A stretch of 64,000 nucleotides of DNA from Paracoxiella cheracis (GTDB lineage Bacteria > Pseudomonadota > Gammaproteobacteria > Coxiellales > Coxiellaceae). Each line of letters opens with the position of its first letter. The first letter of the stretch is position 1. The stretch is taken from the NCBI RefSeq assembly GCF_049348705.1, contig NZ_CP186485.1:1240001-1304000 (forward strand), read 5' to 3'. Of the stretch, positions 1 to 9,139 are shown piece by piece. The translations under genes and the position numbers were made by a program. A model generated the notes under the pieces. That model saw only the letters and a program-made list of their open reading frames with translations. It had not been told where the DNA came from and did not search any database.

Positions 1-840
1 CGAGGCTGGGAACTAACCAAACAAAGCCTTCAAATCCTCAAGGCAAACAAACAAATCTTGCTCTTTCCGATTATCAGTGGGATTGTCTGCTCGGCTATTC
101 TTTCTTTGATTGTGAGACCCCTCTGGCACATTGAATACAACTACTTACAAACAGGCCAACAACACGCCCTATCAACAACTCTTGGCATTATTGCTCTGAT
201 CGTAGCGCTATTCGTATGCAACCTTATTGTCATATTTTGCAATGCAGCATTAATCGCCACGATCGCCAACTACTTTAAAACCCAAAAACTAAGCTTGCGT
301 TACGGACTAAAAGCAGCAAAAGCGTGTTTTCCTGCCATTATTGTCTGGACTTTATTTAATACTACCATCGGCTTTACTTTGCGTACCTTTCAATCTCGAC
401 TCGGACAAATTGCTGCAATTGCCGCTGTATTACTAGGCATTGCATGGACGATTGTTTCTTACTTCATTGTTCCTATTTTAGTGCTAGAAAAAATTGGTCC
501 GATCACAGCAATCAAACAATCTGCTCATGTACTGCATAAAACTTGGGGACGTTCGTTGATATCAACTATTGGTTTAGGCTTGATTCTCTTTATCGCGCGA
601 TTAATGGTGCTTACTCCGCTTGCTATCGGAATTTATATCGGCGGTGGGCATCATATCTTTATCGCACTCATGATCAGTGTTGTATTATTGGTCATTTTAA
701 CGATAATCAGCAGCGCTGCAAAAAATATACTTCGCACCGCATTATATCTGTATGCCACCGACAACAACATCGCTCTACCCTACAACATTAACACCATTAA
801 ACACGCTTTTCGCTCTAGAGAACTTAAGAGCACATCTTGA
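1..840 (+). CDS. Polytopic membrane protein (DUF6159-like), 5' end outside window
   Basis: The frame is open from base 1 (R-G-W-E-L-T-K-Q...), so the gene begins before the window; a TTG at 58 would otherwise be the first start. About 280 residues are visible, dominated by five or six long hydrophobic segments separated by short basic loops, so it sits in the inner membrane. The opening motif followed by a hydrophobic stretch resembles DUF6159-type integral membrane proteins, whose function is unknown. It ends in TGA at 838-840, just before a palindromic repeat. The family call is from memory of the pattern; only the membrane topology is well supported. Confidence 0.6.
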   Translation, partial: RGWELTKQSLQILKANKQILLFPIISGIVCSAILSLIVRPLWHIEYNYLQTGQQHALSTTLGIIALIVALFVCNLIVIFCNAALIATIANYFKTQKLSLRYGLKAAKACFPAIIVWTLFNTTIGFTLRTFQSRLGQIAAIAAVLLGIAWTIVSYFIVPILVLEKIGPITAIKQSAHVLHKTWGRSLISTIGLGLILFIARLMVLTPLAIGIYIGGGHHIFIALMISVVLLVILTIISSAAKNILRTALYLYATDNNIALPYNINTIKHAFRSRELKSTS

Positions 841-887
841 AATCTATCTTCAGCTAATTAAATAGTTTTCAATTGCTTACTTATTGT

Positions 888-975
888 GATTGGGATTACT
901 GTTTTTCGGGAATCGCCATCCCTGGCTGCTAAGTACATCCATGGTACTTACGCCCGAAAAACAGTAACCCCAATC
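888..975 (+). repeat. Palindromic repeat, family P, copy 1
   Basis: A long imperfect hairpin. Outer arms GATTGGGATTACTG and CAGTAACCCCAATC enclose a core with TTTTTCGGG, CGCCATCC, GGCTGCTAAGT, a CCATGG turn and CGCCCGAAAAA. The core recurs at 5904-5992 and, inverted, at 36383-36458, with different but still self-complementary outer arms. It lies between the membrane-protein gene and the next operon, and could act as a terminator or RNA-stabilising hairpin. There is no clear U-tract. Confidence 0.8.
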
Positions 976-1084
976 CCTATGCCGCAATGGAAATCGATAA
1001 AGCACTTTATGGCATTGACGATCACCGACAAGAAGCCGATAATTATAACTATGTCAAAGAGACTTGCGACGATAAGGAAATCCT

Positions 1085-2728
1085 ATGAAAGCCTCTGACC
1101 TTTTTTTGCGCTGCCTCGAAGAGCGCGGTGTAAAATATATGTATGGTGTGCCGGGTGAAGAAAATGCGGACATCATGATTTCGCTACTAAACTCCTCCAT
1201 TGAATTTATCATTTGCAATCACGAGCAAAGTGCTGCATTTATGGCCGATATGTACGGCCGTTTAACAGGCAGCCCAGGAATTTGTTTATCAACACTCGGT
1301 CCCGGCGCAACGAATCTCGCAACAGGCGTTGTCAGCGCGCAACTCGATCATTCACCCTTAATTGCTATCATCGGCCAAGCAGCGACAACTCGCTTGCATA
1401 AAGAATCGCATCAAAATGTGCATGCCATCCCGATGTATCAACCCGTCACAAAGTGGGCAACATCCATTCGCGATCAAAACGTTATTCCCGAAGTACTCGA
1501 AAAAGCGTTCAAAGTGGCTATCACCAGCAAACCCGGTGCCGTAGTTGTCGAATTACCCGAAAATATCGCGAAAGAAGATACGGATGCAAAACCAATTTAT
1601 CACCCAGTCAATAAGTTTGAGCGCGGCGTTGAATCGCACCACGTCGAAATGGCTTTAGAACTCATTGAAAATGCACAAGCGCCTTTGTTGCTAGTGGGTT
1701 CTGGTGCCGTGCGTGAATCTTGCAACAAAGAATTGAAAGAATTTATGGACAAAACGGGAATTTATGGCGCTGTTACATTCATGGGCAAAGGTGCTATTTC
1801 TGCAAGACACCCCAAATCTCTATATTGTGTTGGTCTAGGCATGAAAGATATCGCACTCAAGACTTTTGACGAATCCGATTTGGTTATCGCCATCGGTTAC
1901 GATATGGTTGAGTGGCATCCCGACCGATGGAATAGCGGTTGTCAGAAAAAAATTATTCATATCGACACCCTGCCCGCCGAAGTTGATAAAAATTACTTAC
2001 CTGAAATAGAATTAGTCGGTGAAATAACCGGCATCTTAAGACAAATTAATTCAAAATTAACAAACAAACAAAAAAAAGATGAAAGCAAATTTGCAAAAAT
2101 ACGTGATGAAATCACGGCTGATCTTGAAAAACATAGCGATGATGATTCTTTTCCGATGAAACCCCAGCGCATTCTAAGCGACCTACGCAAAGAAATGCGC
2201 GATGACGACATTTTAATTAGCGATGTCGGCGCTCACAAAATGTGGGTAGCGCGTCAATACCCTACCTATAAACCAAATACATGCTTTATTAGCAATGGAT
2301 TTTGTTCCATGGGAATTGCGATGCCAAGTGCTTTTACCGCAAAACAGTTATATCCAGAAAAACGCATAGTCGCCTTGTGTGGCGATGGTGGATTCATCAT
2401 GAGTATCCAAGCGCTTGCAACCGCAGGACGCTATAAAATGCCTTTTACCGTTTTAGTTTGGGAAGATCACCAATATGGATTAATTGAATGGAAACAAGAA
2501 ATGGAATTTGGTAAACATTCTCACATCGATTTAAACGGTGCTGATTTAGTAAAAGTTGCAGAAGGGTTTAGCTGTAAAGCCGTTCGCCTCACTGCCGTTG
2601 AGGAATTTGTTCCCGAGCTGAAAAAAGCATTCGCTGAAAAACATTGCCCTTCTGTTATCGTCATTCCTGTAGACTACAGTGAAAACCTAAAACTCACGAA
2701 ACGCTTAGGTGAATTATTAAGTCACTAA
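1085..2728 (+). CDS. Thiamine-diphosphate-dependent acetolactate synthase-like enzyme
   Basis: This 547-residue protein has the three-domain ThDP decarboxylase/synthase fold. The catalytic glutamate is E47 in the NHEQSAAFMA motif of the PYR domain, a LGPGATN motif follows, and the cofactor-binding GDG motif is at residues 433-435. It resembles acetolactate synthase large subunits (two pyruvate to acetolactate plus CO2), but no small subunit lies nearby. Its partners here are a glutamate-synthase-like flavoprotein and a semialdehyde dehydrogenase, so a related 2-oxoacid decarboxylation is equally possible. AAGGA upstream of ATG 1085 is a reasonable ribosome site. It is first of a three-gene operon with gaps of 20 and 15 bp. 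The family is secure, the substrate is not. Confidence 0.8.
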   Translation: MKASDLFLRCLEERGVKYMYGVPGEENADIMISLLNSSIEFIICNHEQSAAFMADMYGRLTGSPGICLSTLGPGATNLATGVVSAQLDHSPLIAIIGQAATTRLHKESHQNVHAIPMYQPVTKWATSIRDQNVIPEVLEKAFKVAITSKPGAVVVELPENIAKEDTDAKPIYHPVNKFERGVESHHVEMALELIENAQAPLLLVGSGAVRESCNKELKEFMDKTGIYGAVTFMGKGAISARHPKSLYCVGLGMKDIALKTFDESDLVIAIGYDMVEWHPDRWNSGCQKKIIHIDTLPAEVDKNYLPEIELVGEITGILRQINSKLTNKQKKDESKFAKIRDEITADLEKHSDDDSFPMKPQRILSDLRKEMRDDDILISDVGAHKMWVARQYPTYKPNTCFISNGFCSMGIAMPSAFTAKQLYPEKRIVALCGDGGFIMSIQALATAGRYKMPFTVLVWEDHQYGLIEWKQEMEFGKHSHIDLNGADLVKVAEGFSCKAVRLTAVEEFVPELKKAFAEKHCPSVIVIPVDYSENLKLTKRLGELLSH

Positions 2729-2748
2729 TTAAATGATGGGAGTAAAAT

Positions 2749-4392
2749 ATGGCACGTGAACCAATGATTTTTAGGCTTTGGTATTATATCATCTCTGCTA
2801 TTTCATTCGCCGTAATTATCATCGTTGCTTTTTTCTGGTTACCAATCTTATGGTTCCTCATCGGTGTGGTTCCCCTATTTTTAATTGGTCTTTATGATAT
2901 TTTTCAGAGATGCAGCAATATATTAAGAAACTACCCTGTTTGGGGTCATTGGCGTTACACGTTATTAAAAATACGCCCGCAAATACAGGCTTACTTCATT
3001 GAAACTGAATTGAGCGCAACGCCTTTTAGCCATGCACAACGCTATCTTGTTTATGAAAGAGCTGCACAAACGGAAGATACCGTGCCATTCGGTACACAAC
3101 TGGACGTGCACGAAGTCGGCTATGAATGGGTCAATCAGTCTATGTCACCCAAAGAGCCTAAACTCGACGGCTCAACGCGTGTGATAATCGGCGGACCACA
3201 ATGCAAACATCCTCACAGTTCCTCACGTTTGAACGTATCTGCGATGAGTTTTGGAGCGATTAGTGCAGAAGCTGTTCGCGCCTTAAACCGTGGTGCGCGA
3301 TTAGGACGCTTCCATCAAGACACCGGCGAAGGTGGATTAAGCAAATACCATTTGATGGAAGGTGGCGATATCGTTTGGGAAATAGGCACAGGTTATTTTG
3401 GATGTCGCACAAAAGACGGAAAATTCGATCCTGAATTATTTAAAGAAAAAGCGCAGCACCCGAATGTCAAAATGGTGGAAATTAAAATTTCTCAAGGGGC
3501 TAAACCTTCACACGGTGCAATATTACCAGGTGTTAAAGTTACCAAAGAATTAGCAGAAGCGCGTGGTGTAAAAGAAGGTGTTGATTGTTTATCACCTCCC
3601 GCTCATTCCACCTATTCAACACCAATCGGACTGTTGGAGTTTGTCCAACAATTACGAGAATTGAGCGGCGGCAAACCTTCTGGATTTAAATTATGTATTG
3701 GCATACGTCGCGAATTTATGGGCATCTGCAAGGCGATGTTAGAAACAGGTATTTATCCCGATTTTATCGTGATCGATGGTTCTGAAGGTGGAACCGGTGC
3801 AGCACCGATTGAATTTACAAACCGCGTTGGCGTACCTGTAAATGAAGGCTTAATCTTCGCTCACAACTGTTTGGTTGGAACCGGGTTGCGCGAACACATT
3901 CGTTTAATCGCCAGCGGCAAAATTATCACCGGCTTTGATATGATAACCAAAATTGCGCTGGGCGCTGACATTTGTAATAGTGCTCGCGGCATGATGTTTG
4001 CATTGGGTTGCGTGCAATCGCGACGCTGCCACTTAAACACCTGCCCCACAGGTGTCACTACACAAGATCCCAAACGTCGTTATGCATTGGATATCGATAA
4101 GAAAGCACCGTACGTCGCCAATTTTCATCGCAACACACTCAAAAGCTTTCTTTCCGTATTAGGTGCTACGGGTCTCGATAAACCCGAAGACTTGCATCCA
4201 CGCATCATCCATCGCCGAGTCAGTAAAGATAAAGCGTTAACTTACGATGAAATTTTCCCTTATCTTAAACCTAACGACATCTTGAACGGCACAGCACCCG
4301 AAGATTACATGGCGATATGGGAGCGCTCACAAGCAAATGATTTCCGTGGTGTCATAGAAGAAACCCACCGTGCCCCCAGCCATACAAAATAA
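2749..4392 (+). CDS. FMN-binding glutamate synthase family protein
   Basis: The 547-residue product starts with two adjacent hydrophobic segments (about residues 10-50), so it is probably membrane-anchored. These are followed by the FMN/TIM-barrel domain of glutamate synthase, with the SAMSFGAIS motif near residue 164 and a GSEGGTGAAP motif further on. Cysteines C421, C427 and C432 match the spacing of the 3Fe-4S cluster site of GltB. No glutaminase domain is present, as in the short stand-alone GltB-like family. GGGAG precedes the ATG. It may pass electrons or nitrogen groups in the pathway shared with its neighbours, but the true reaction is not known. Confidence 0.85.
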   Translation: MAREPMIFRLWYYIISAISFAVIIIVAFFWLPILWFLIGVVPLFLIGLYDIFQRCSNILRNYPVWGHWRYTLLKIRPQIQAYFIETELSATPFSHAQRYLVYERAAQTEDTVPFGTQLDVHEVGYEWVNQSMSPKEPKLDGSTRVIIGGPQCKHPHSSSRLNVSAMSFGAISAEAVRALNRGARLGRFHQDTGEGGLSKYHLMEGGDIVWEIGTGYFGCRTKDGKFDPELFKEKAQHPNVKMVEIKISQGAKPSHGAILPGVKVTKELAEARGVKEGVDCLSPPAHSTYSTPIGLLEFVQQLRELSGGKPSGFKLCIGIRREFMGICKAMLETGIYPDFIVIDGSEGGTGAAPIEFTNRVGVPVNEGLIFAHNCLVGTGLREHIRLIASGKIITGFDMITKIALGADICNSARGMMFALGCVQSRRCHLNTCPTGVTTQDPKRRYALDIDKKAPYVANFHRNTLKSFLSVLGATGLDKPEDLHPRIIHRRVSKDKALTYDEIFPYLKPNDILNGTAPEDYMAIWERSQANDFRGVIEETHRAPSHTK

Positions 4393-4407
4393 AAGAGGTA
4401 ATTAACA

Positions 4408-5775
4408 ATGACCATACAAACTGTAAATCCCGCAACCGGTGAAACCATTAAGTCGTACAAGGAAATGTCATCACAAGAAGTTGATCAACTCATCGATGAT
4501 ACCTATAACGATTATTTAAAATGGCGGGACACGAGTTTTACGGAACGCAGTAAATTACTGCATCAGGCTGCCGATTTATTACGAAAAAATAAAACTAAAT
4601 ACGCCGAATTAATGGCAAAGGAAATGGGTAAACCCATCACAGCCGGTGAAGCAGAAGCCGAAAAATGTGCTTGGGTTTGCGAATATTATGCTGATAATGC
4701 TGAAGACCTATTAAAGCCGAGACCCATCAAAACCGAAATGAAAAAAAGCTATGTGGCTTATCGACCCGCGGGTGTTATTTTCGCCATCATGCCGTGGAAT
4801 TTTCCGATGTGGCAAGTTTTTCGCTTTTGCGCACCAAATTTGATGGCGGGTCACGGCTGCCTTTTAAAACATGCGCCGATTTCGACGGGAACCGCATTAG
4901 AAATTGAAAAATTATTGCAAGAAGCAGGTTTGCCTAAAAATATTTTTCGCACATTAATCATCGATACCGACGAAGCAGCCAACGTCATCGCCAACCCAAA
5001 AGTTGCCGCAGTGACATTAACGGGTAGCGAGCGCGCCGGCGCAGCCGTAGGCAACGAAGCAGGAAGATCGCTAAAGAAAGTTGTATTAGAGCTCGGTGGC
5101 AGCGATCCTTACGTCGTTTTAGAAGATGCGGATTTAAATATCGCCGTTGAAAACTGTGTGGCATCGCGATTAAACAACACCGGACAAGTGTGTATCGCTG
5201 CAAAGCGCATGATTATTGTCGATTCAGTTTACGATAAATTTAAAGAAATGGTGTTGAAAAAAATTAAAGAGTATCACGTGGGTAATCCTATGAGTCGAGA
5301 CACCAACATGGGCCCCATGGCACGAGAAGATTTACGTGCCGAGGTTCACAAACAAGTTCAAGAAAGTATTCAAAAAGGTGCAAAATGCGAAACCGGTGGA
5401 GAGCTGCCCAAAGGCCAAGGGTTTTATTACCCACCCACCGTCTTAACCGACGTGAAACCCGGTATGGCTGCATTCGATACTGAAATTTTTGGCCCGGTTA
5501 TTGCGTTGATTCGTGCGAAAGATGAAACACACGCCATCGAGCTTGCGAACGATACAAAATATGGCTTAGCCGCTGCGGTATTTACGCAGGATCTTGAGCG
5601 GGGTGAAAAAATCGCTCGAGAGAAAATCCGTGCAGGCAGTTGCGCTGTTAACACATATGTAAAATCAGACCCTCGTTTGCCTTTTGGTGGTATTAAACAA
5701 TCAGGATACGGGCGCGAGCTGGCTGCGGAAGGTATTCAGGCGTTCATGAATGTTAAGACCATATCAATCGCTTAA
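4408..5775 (+). CDS. gabD: NAD(P)-dependent succinate-semialdehyde dehydrogenase-type ALDH
   Basis: A 455-residue aldehyde dehydrogenase. The substrate/cofactor motif MPWNFPMWQ, the general base E228 in VVLELGGSDP, the nucleophile C262 in NTGQVCIAAKR and the EIFGPV motif are all present. The length and the ELGGSDP variant fit the short SSADH subfamily, which oxidises succinate semialdehyde to succinate. AGAGG lies 10 bases before ATG 4408. It is the last gene of the three-gene operon. The ThDP enzyme could make an aldehyde that this enzyme oxidises, but this is inferred from position alone. Confidence 0.8.
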   Translation: MTIQTVNPATGETIKSYKEMSSQEVDQLIDDTYNDYLKWRDTSFTERSKLLHQAADLLRKNKTKYAELMAKEMGKPITAGEAEAEKCAWVCEYYADNAEDLLKPRPIKTEMKKSYVAYRPAGVIFAIMPWNFPMWQVFRFCAPNLMAGHGCLLKHAPISTGTALEIEKLLQEAGLPKNIFRTLIIDTDEAANVIANPKVAAVTLTGSERAGAAVGNEAGRSLKKVVLELGGSDPYVVLEDADLNIAVENCVASRLNNTGQVCIAAKRMIIVDSVYDKFKEMVLKKIKEYHVGNPMSRDTNMGPMAREDLRAEVHKQVQESIQKGAKCETGGELPKGQGFYYPPTVLTDVKPGMAAFDTEIFGPVIALIRAKDETHAIELANDTKYGLAAAVFTQDLERGEKIAREKIRAGSCAVNTYVKSDPRLPFGGIKQSGYGRELAAEGIQAFMNVKTISIA

Positions 5776-6176
5776 AATTAAAATAGTAAGTCTGTGCCCT
5801 CTAGATGCGGAACGCCATCACATGTGTCACTCCGAGCGAAGCGAGGAGTCTCATGACCGCAGCAGCGTGCTATCGCTCTTGAATTTCAATTGCTTGCCAG
5901 TACGAGAAAGAGTCCGTGTTTTTCGGGAAGCGCCATCCGTAGCTGCTTAGTGCCATCCTGGCACTAACGCCCTAAAACACGGACCCTTTCTCTTTGCCGC
6001 AATTGAAATTCTTTTCCAATCCAGCAGATTGAAACGGAGAGGGCGGGATTACTCGTGACCCTCCTGGTCACTCGCCCTTCGGGCCGGCCTACGGCCGTTC
6101 AAAATCGGCAATCCCTGCCGATTTTGTCAAACCCAACTTTAATATCACGCGGGTTCGAATTCCATCATTCTCTCAG
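5776..6176. other. Intergenic gap with degenerate tRNA-Ser pieces and hairpins
   Basis: No gene is seen. A short palindrome (CTCCGAGCGAAGCGAGGAG) lies near 5830. Family P repeat copy 2 follows. At 6035-6050 is a minus-strand tRNA-Ser 3' end (acceptor and part of the T arm), then a GC-rich stretch with three hairpins, among them CCCTTCGGG and an AAAATCGGCA/TGCCGATTTT stem. A plus-strand T-arm look-alike sits at 6146-6163. It looks like a structured repeat inserted into a dead tRNA fragment. Confidence 0.5.
5904..5992 (+). repeat. Palindromic repeat, family P, copy 2
   Basis: Same core as the 888 copy (TTTTTCGGGA, GCGCCATCC, AGCTGCTTAGT, ACGCCC) but the outer arms are now GAGAAAGAGTCCGTG and CACGGACCCTTTCTC. 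Those arms differ from copy 1 yet still pair with each other. It lies downstream of the gabD-type gene. Confidence 0.8.
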
Positions 6177-6219
6177 CCAATCTATTGGGTAAGACCTTTG
6201 GCCTTATCCAATAGATTGG
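6177..6219. repeat. Near-perfect 17-bp stem hairpin
   Basis: CCAATCTATTGGGTAAG pairs with CTTATCCAATAGATTGG around a 9-base loop, with one G-T style mismatch. It directly abuts the truncated tRNA-Ser at 6222 and marks the left junction of the prophage. No T-tract follows, so it is not an obvious intrinsic terminator. The role is unknown. Confidence 0.7.
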
Positions 6220-6221
6220 AA

Positions 6222-6280
6222 CGGAGAGGGCGGGATTCGAACCCGCGTGGGCCAATAAAGGCCCCATCCGATTTCGAGTC
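6222..6280 (-). other. Displaced tRNA-Ser 3' part (prophage attachment site)
   Basis: About 59 bases match the 3' part of tRNA-Ser(CGA) at 22253-22339, covering acceptor 3' strand, T arm, variable arm and anticodon stem-loop through CCATCCGATTTCGAGTC, and then diverge. The variable-arm loop differs by a few bases. An intact tRNA next to an integrase stump at 22 kb and an orphan 3' part here are the usual signature of tRNA-directed integration, with this as the distal att site. Confidence 0.8.
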
Positions 6281-6539
6281 AGACGAGGATTCATAAGAAC
6301 CTTTTAAAAACAATACGTTAAAATAATTCCACTTTTGTTTAATGCCGCTAGAAACCGCATGACACCGTTGCCTACTTTTCAAAGTTGGCACAAAATGGGC
6401 ACAGTGAAAAAAGGTAATTTAGACCGTTTTCTTGTGTGCTTCCCAGAATGAATGAGCTTAGGGTAGCTTTTTTAGGAAAAATGAACCCCATTGATTGAAT
6501 AATAACTAACCAGAAACGAAAATATCTCGTATTTGTATC
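6281..6539. other. Gap at left prophage end; possible integrase tail
   Basis: No complete gene. A short plus-strand frame ending in TGA near 6451 reads S-W-H-K-M-G-T-V-K-K. This resembles the last residues of the integrase stump at 42686-42928 (R-H-K-I-G-T-V-K-N), so a degraded integrase tail may lie here. The rest is AT-rich without recognised signals. Confidence 0.3.
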
Positions 6540-6547
6540 TATTTTTA

Positions 6548-7557
6548 ACCTGAGTTCTGTATAAGAAAAGGAATAAGTGAATGAAATAATTGAAAAAAAG
6601 ACCGGAACCGCTAAAATTTAGCTCCAAAATTACAGCTAAATAATGTAACAGGAGTTAATCATGTTGGCACCGGTCACGGAGATTTTTTGTGATATGGATG
6701 ATTTTTGCAAGGATTATTTGAAAGGTCAATCAAAGTATTTGCTACCGAACCCAGACAGAAAACGAGATCGAGCGATGCAAATGAGCTTGTCTGAAATTGG
6801 CACCATCATTGTGTTGTTTCAAATGAGTCACTATCGCACATTTAAGGATTTTTATTGTGGATGTGTTTTACAAGACATGAAGAAGTATTTTCCTACGGCG
6901 CTGAGTTACACACGTTTTGTCGCCTGCCAATCAGCAGCGCTAATGATGCTCGCCGCCTATTTGCTTTCGAGAAAGGGCAAACACACGGGATTGTATTATA
7001 TTGACTCAACTACACTACGCGTATGCCACAATAAACGAATTTATCGAAACAAGGTTTTCAAAGGCATTGCTAAACGCAGTAAAAGCACAATGGGCTGGGT
7101 TTACGGCTTTAAACTACATATTGTGATTAATCATCAAGGGGAATTAATCCGTTTTTGTTTAACGAAAGGGAACGTGGATGATCGCGCTGTTGTTAGAAAA
7201 TTAATGGCTAATTTAAAGGGGTTGGGCGCTGGCGATAAAGGGTATCTTGGAAAAGATCTTGCGGACGATTTGGCAAAACACGATTTAAAATTTGTGACAA
7301 AAGTCCGTAAAAATATGAAGAACAAAATGCTTTCTGCATTTGAAAAGTTTTTCCTAAAACAACGTGGCATCGTAGAAACGATTATCGATCAGTTGAAAAA
7401 CTTGTATCATGTTGAGCATTCGCGTCATCGTAGTCCGATTAATTTTTTAGTCAATACCCTTGCAGCGCTAATTGCCTATTCTTGGCGACCAAACAAACCA
7501 GGAATAAAAACCAACAATATAAAGAATAATTTATACGCAGTTATCCAGAACTGAGGT
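6548..7557 (+). mobile_element. IS982-family insertion sequence, copy 1
   Basis: A 1010-bp element with imperfect terminal inverted repeats (ACCTGAGTTCTGTATAA against ACCTCAGTTCTGGATAA). It is flanked by an 8-bp direct repeat TATTTTTA at 6540-6547 and 7558-7565. Copies with the same boundaries occur at 51399-52408 and 59261-60270. The three encoded proteins are identical, so spread is recent. Confidence 0.92.
6661..7554 (+). CDS. IS982 family transposase
   Basis: A 297-residue DDE transposase. The catalytic triad is visible as D in YYIDSTTL, D in AGDKGYLG and E in RGIVETIID, the usual IS982 arrangement. GGAG lies 5-8 bases upstream of the ATG, and the stop falls inside the right inverted repeat, so the gene fills the element. 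The identical protein is encoded at 51512-52405 and 59374-60267, and nothing suggests loss of function. Confidence 0.92.
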   Translation: MLAPVTEIFCDMDDFCKDYLKGQSKYLLPNPDRKRDRAMQMSLSEIGTIIVLFQMSHYRTFKDFYCGCVLQDMKKYFPTALSYTRFVACQSAALMMLAAYLLSRKGKHTGLYYIDSTTLRVCHNKRIYRNKVFKGIAKRSKSTMGWVYGFKLHIVINHQGELIRFCLTKGNVDDRAVVRKLMANLKGLGAGDKGYLGKDLADDLAKHDLKFVTKVRKNMKNKMLSAFEKFFLKQRGIVETIIDQLKNLYHVEHSRHRSPINFLVNTLAALIAYSWRPNKPGIKTNNIKNNLYAVIQN

Positions 7558-7670
7558 TATTTTTAATAAATCCTTCAGATTAGGTGATTAATATAATCAC
7601 AGCGCAATGAAGCGACTCAACAATTTTACAAAGAAGGTAAGTCAGCCCATACGATATAGGAGCAAATATC

Positions 7671-8708
7671 ATGGTGAACCAGGTATTCCAAGGGTTAGAA
7701 AAGACCCTAAGCAAACAATCCACAAAACAGGTTAAACCGTATCTCAATCAAATTACAGATTATTTATCAGATGCTTCAACAGACGAACAAGAGCAGCGAC
7801 GACGTATCGAAAAAATATTAGCCTCTCGTTCCCCTGAGACCATTCGCAAAATTCCTGATGGAAGAATTGCGGCTTTCGCTGCTAAAGACGGTAGTATCGA
7901 AAAAATATTAGCCTCTCGTTCCCCTGAGACCATTCGCAAAATTCCTGATGGAAGAATTGCGGCTTTCGCTGCTAAAGACGGTGGTATCGAAAAAATATTA
8001 GCCTCTCGTTCCCCTGAGGCCATTCGAAAAATTCCTGATGAGAGCATTGAAGCTTTCGCTGCTAAAGACGGTGGTATCGAAAAAATATTAGCCTCTCATT
8101 CCCCTGAGACCATTCGCAAAATTCCTGATGGAAGAATTGCGGCTTTCGCTGCTGAAGACCGTGGTATCGAAAAAATATTAGCCTCTCATTCCACCGAGGC
8201 CTTTCGAAAAATTCCCTACCAAATCCTATGTAATTACCTTCATAACCCGAACATTGATGAAAGGAAAAAACAGCAGCGGATTAATAAAATTAAAAAATCA
8301 CGTTTACCAAAAGCTACCAAAGAACAGTTATTCAAGTACCAACCTCCACAACCTGTAATTGAACCTGACAGCACCACAGATAAAATGCATGAAGAAAGGC
8401 GCAATCCACAAGAGCGATTAATGTCATCCTCAGCGCAATCAGATCAAAATCAAACTGTTATCTCTGTACGTAATAATCCATACAGTCTATTTTCGACACA
8501 GTCTGTGGTGTGTCCGAATAATACCTCGCCTTCAAAGCGTAGTGCTAGCCCAAATGTTGAGGAGGCTATACCAAATAAACGCAAACGTTATACTCATCAA
8601 CATTATCCACGAAATGTATTTCAAAAAAACCAGCATCCATTTCACGAAGAAGAAATTAAATACGACTCAACAGGCGCAATGGATTTGAGATTGCCTCGCA
8701 TAACTTAG
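7671..8708 (+). CDS. Tandem 30-residue repeat protein, possible secreted effector
   Basis: The 345-residue product carries five near-identical 30-residue repeats at residues 46-195, with consensus IEKILASRSPETIRKIPDGR followed by IAAFAAKDGG. The DNA repeats, at 90-bp spacing from 7806, are also close to identical. The pattern suggests a stack of short helices. The C-terminal third is polar, rich in Gln, Asn and Pro, and contains PNKRKRY at residues 301-307, resembling a nuclear localisation signal. No signal peptide or known domain is seen. It is transcribed against the phage late genes and lies at the prophage edge beside an IS982, which fits a cargo gene. A role in host interaction is inference only. 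Confidence 0.6.
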   Translation: MVNQVFQGLEKTLSKQSTKQVKPYLNQITDYLSDASTDEQEQRRRIEKILASRSPETIRKIPDGRIAAFAAKDGSIEKILASRSPETIRKIPDGRIAAFAAKDGGIEKILASRSPEAIRKIPDESIEAFAAKDGGIEKILASHSPETIRKIPDGRIAAFAAEDRGIEKILASHSTEAFRKIPYQILCNYLHNPNIDERKKQQRINKIKKSRLPKATKEQLFKYQPPQPVIEPDSTTDKMHEERRNPQERLMSSSAQSDQNQTVISVRNNPYSLFSTQSVVCPNNTSPSKRSASPNVEEAIPNKRKRYTHQHYPRNVFQKNQHPFHEEEIKYDSTGAMDLRLPRIT

Positions 8709-9139
8709 TTTTTTCTTGTTTCTTCAGGCTCCGGCAACTGCGGTTTCCGAAAGCCGCCCACCACAGCCTGCACGGTGCCGCCGATGAAGTTCGGAATCGT
8801 TTTCCGACCGAAAACGGCGGCACAAATCATGGCTAAAATGTTTTCTTGAAACGGCGTTAGGCTGTGCCAAAGGCCCAACGCATACTGATGAAAATCAGGA
8901 CCCAAAAATCCGGACCAAAAGGGCGAGGAAAATAAGGCAAACGAGAGGAGCCGCAATGGTTTGTCCTTGTCGACTAACTGCGCCAACTCCCACTGCGCTA
9001 CCGCCAACTGTTTTGAGAGTACCATTTCTTTTCGGGCTTTAATTTCAGCAAGCTTTAAATCTTGGGTTTCTTGTGAGCGTTTTTTGAGCCCTTCAAAAAT
9101 AGCTTTCACAATCGACCAAATAATTTTAATCGGATTCAT
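8705..9139 (-). CDS. Phage 3TM-type holin-like membrane protein
   Basis: A 144-residue protein with a charged coiled N-terminal region (about residues 15-55), two or three hydrophobic segments (about 62-75, 95-115 and 117-130) and a Pro/Glu/Lys-rich tail. This plan fits phage holins of the three-transmembrane superfamily. Its ATG overlaps the stop of the upstream membrane-protein gene, so the two are probably coupled, and it is the last gene of the prophage late operon. The holin role is inferred from topology and position. Confidence 0.6.
   Translation of the reverse strand: MNPIKIIWSIVKAIFEGLKKRSQETQDLKLAEIKARKEMVLSKQLAVAQWELAQLVDKDKPLRLLSFALFSSPFWSGFLGPDFHQYALGLWHSLTPFQENILAMICAAVFGRKTIPNFIGGTVQAVVGGFRKPQLPEPEETRKN

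Noticed and set aside
7806..8200. CRISPR array
   Set aside because: The 90-bp periodic repeats are contiguous, in frame and code for protein repeats, with no unique spacers and no cas genes.
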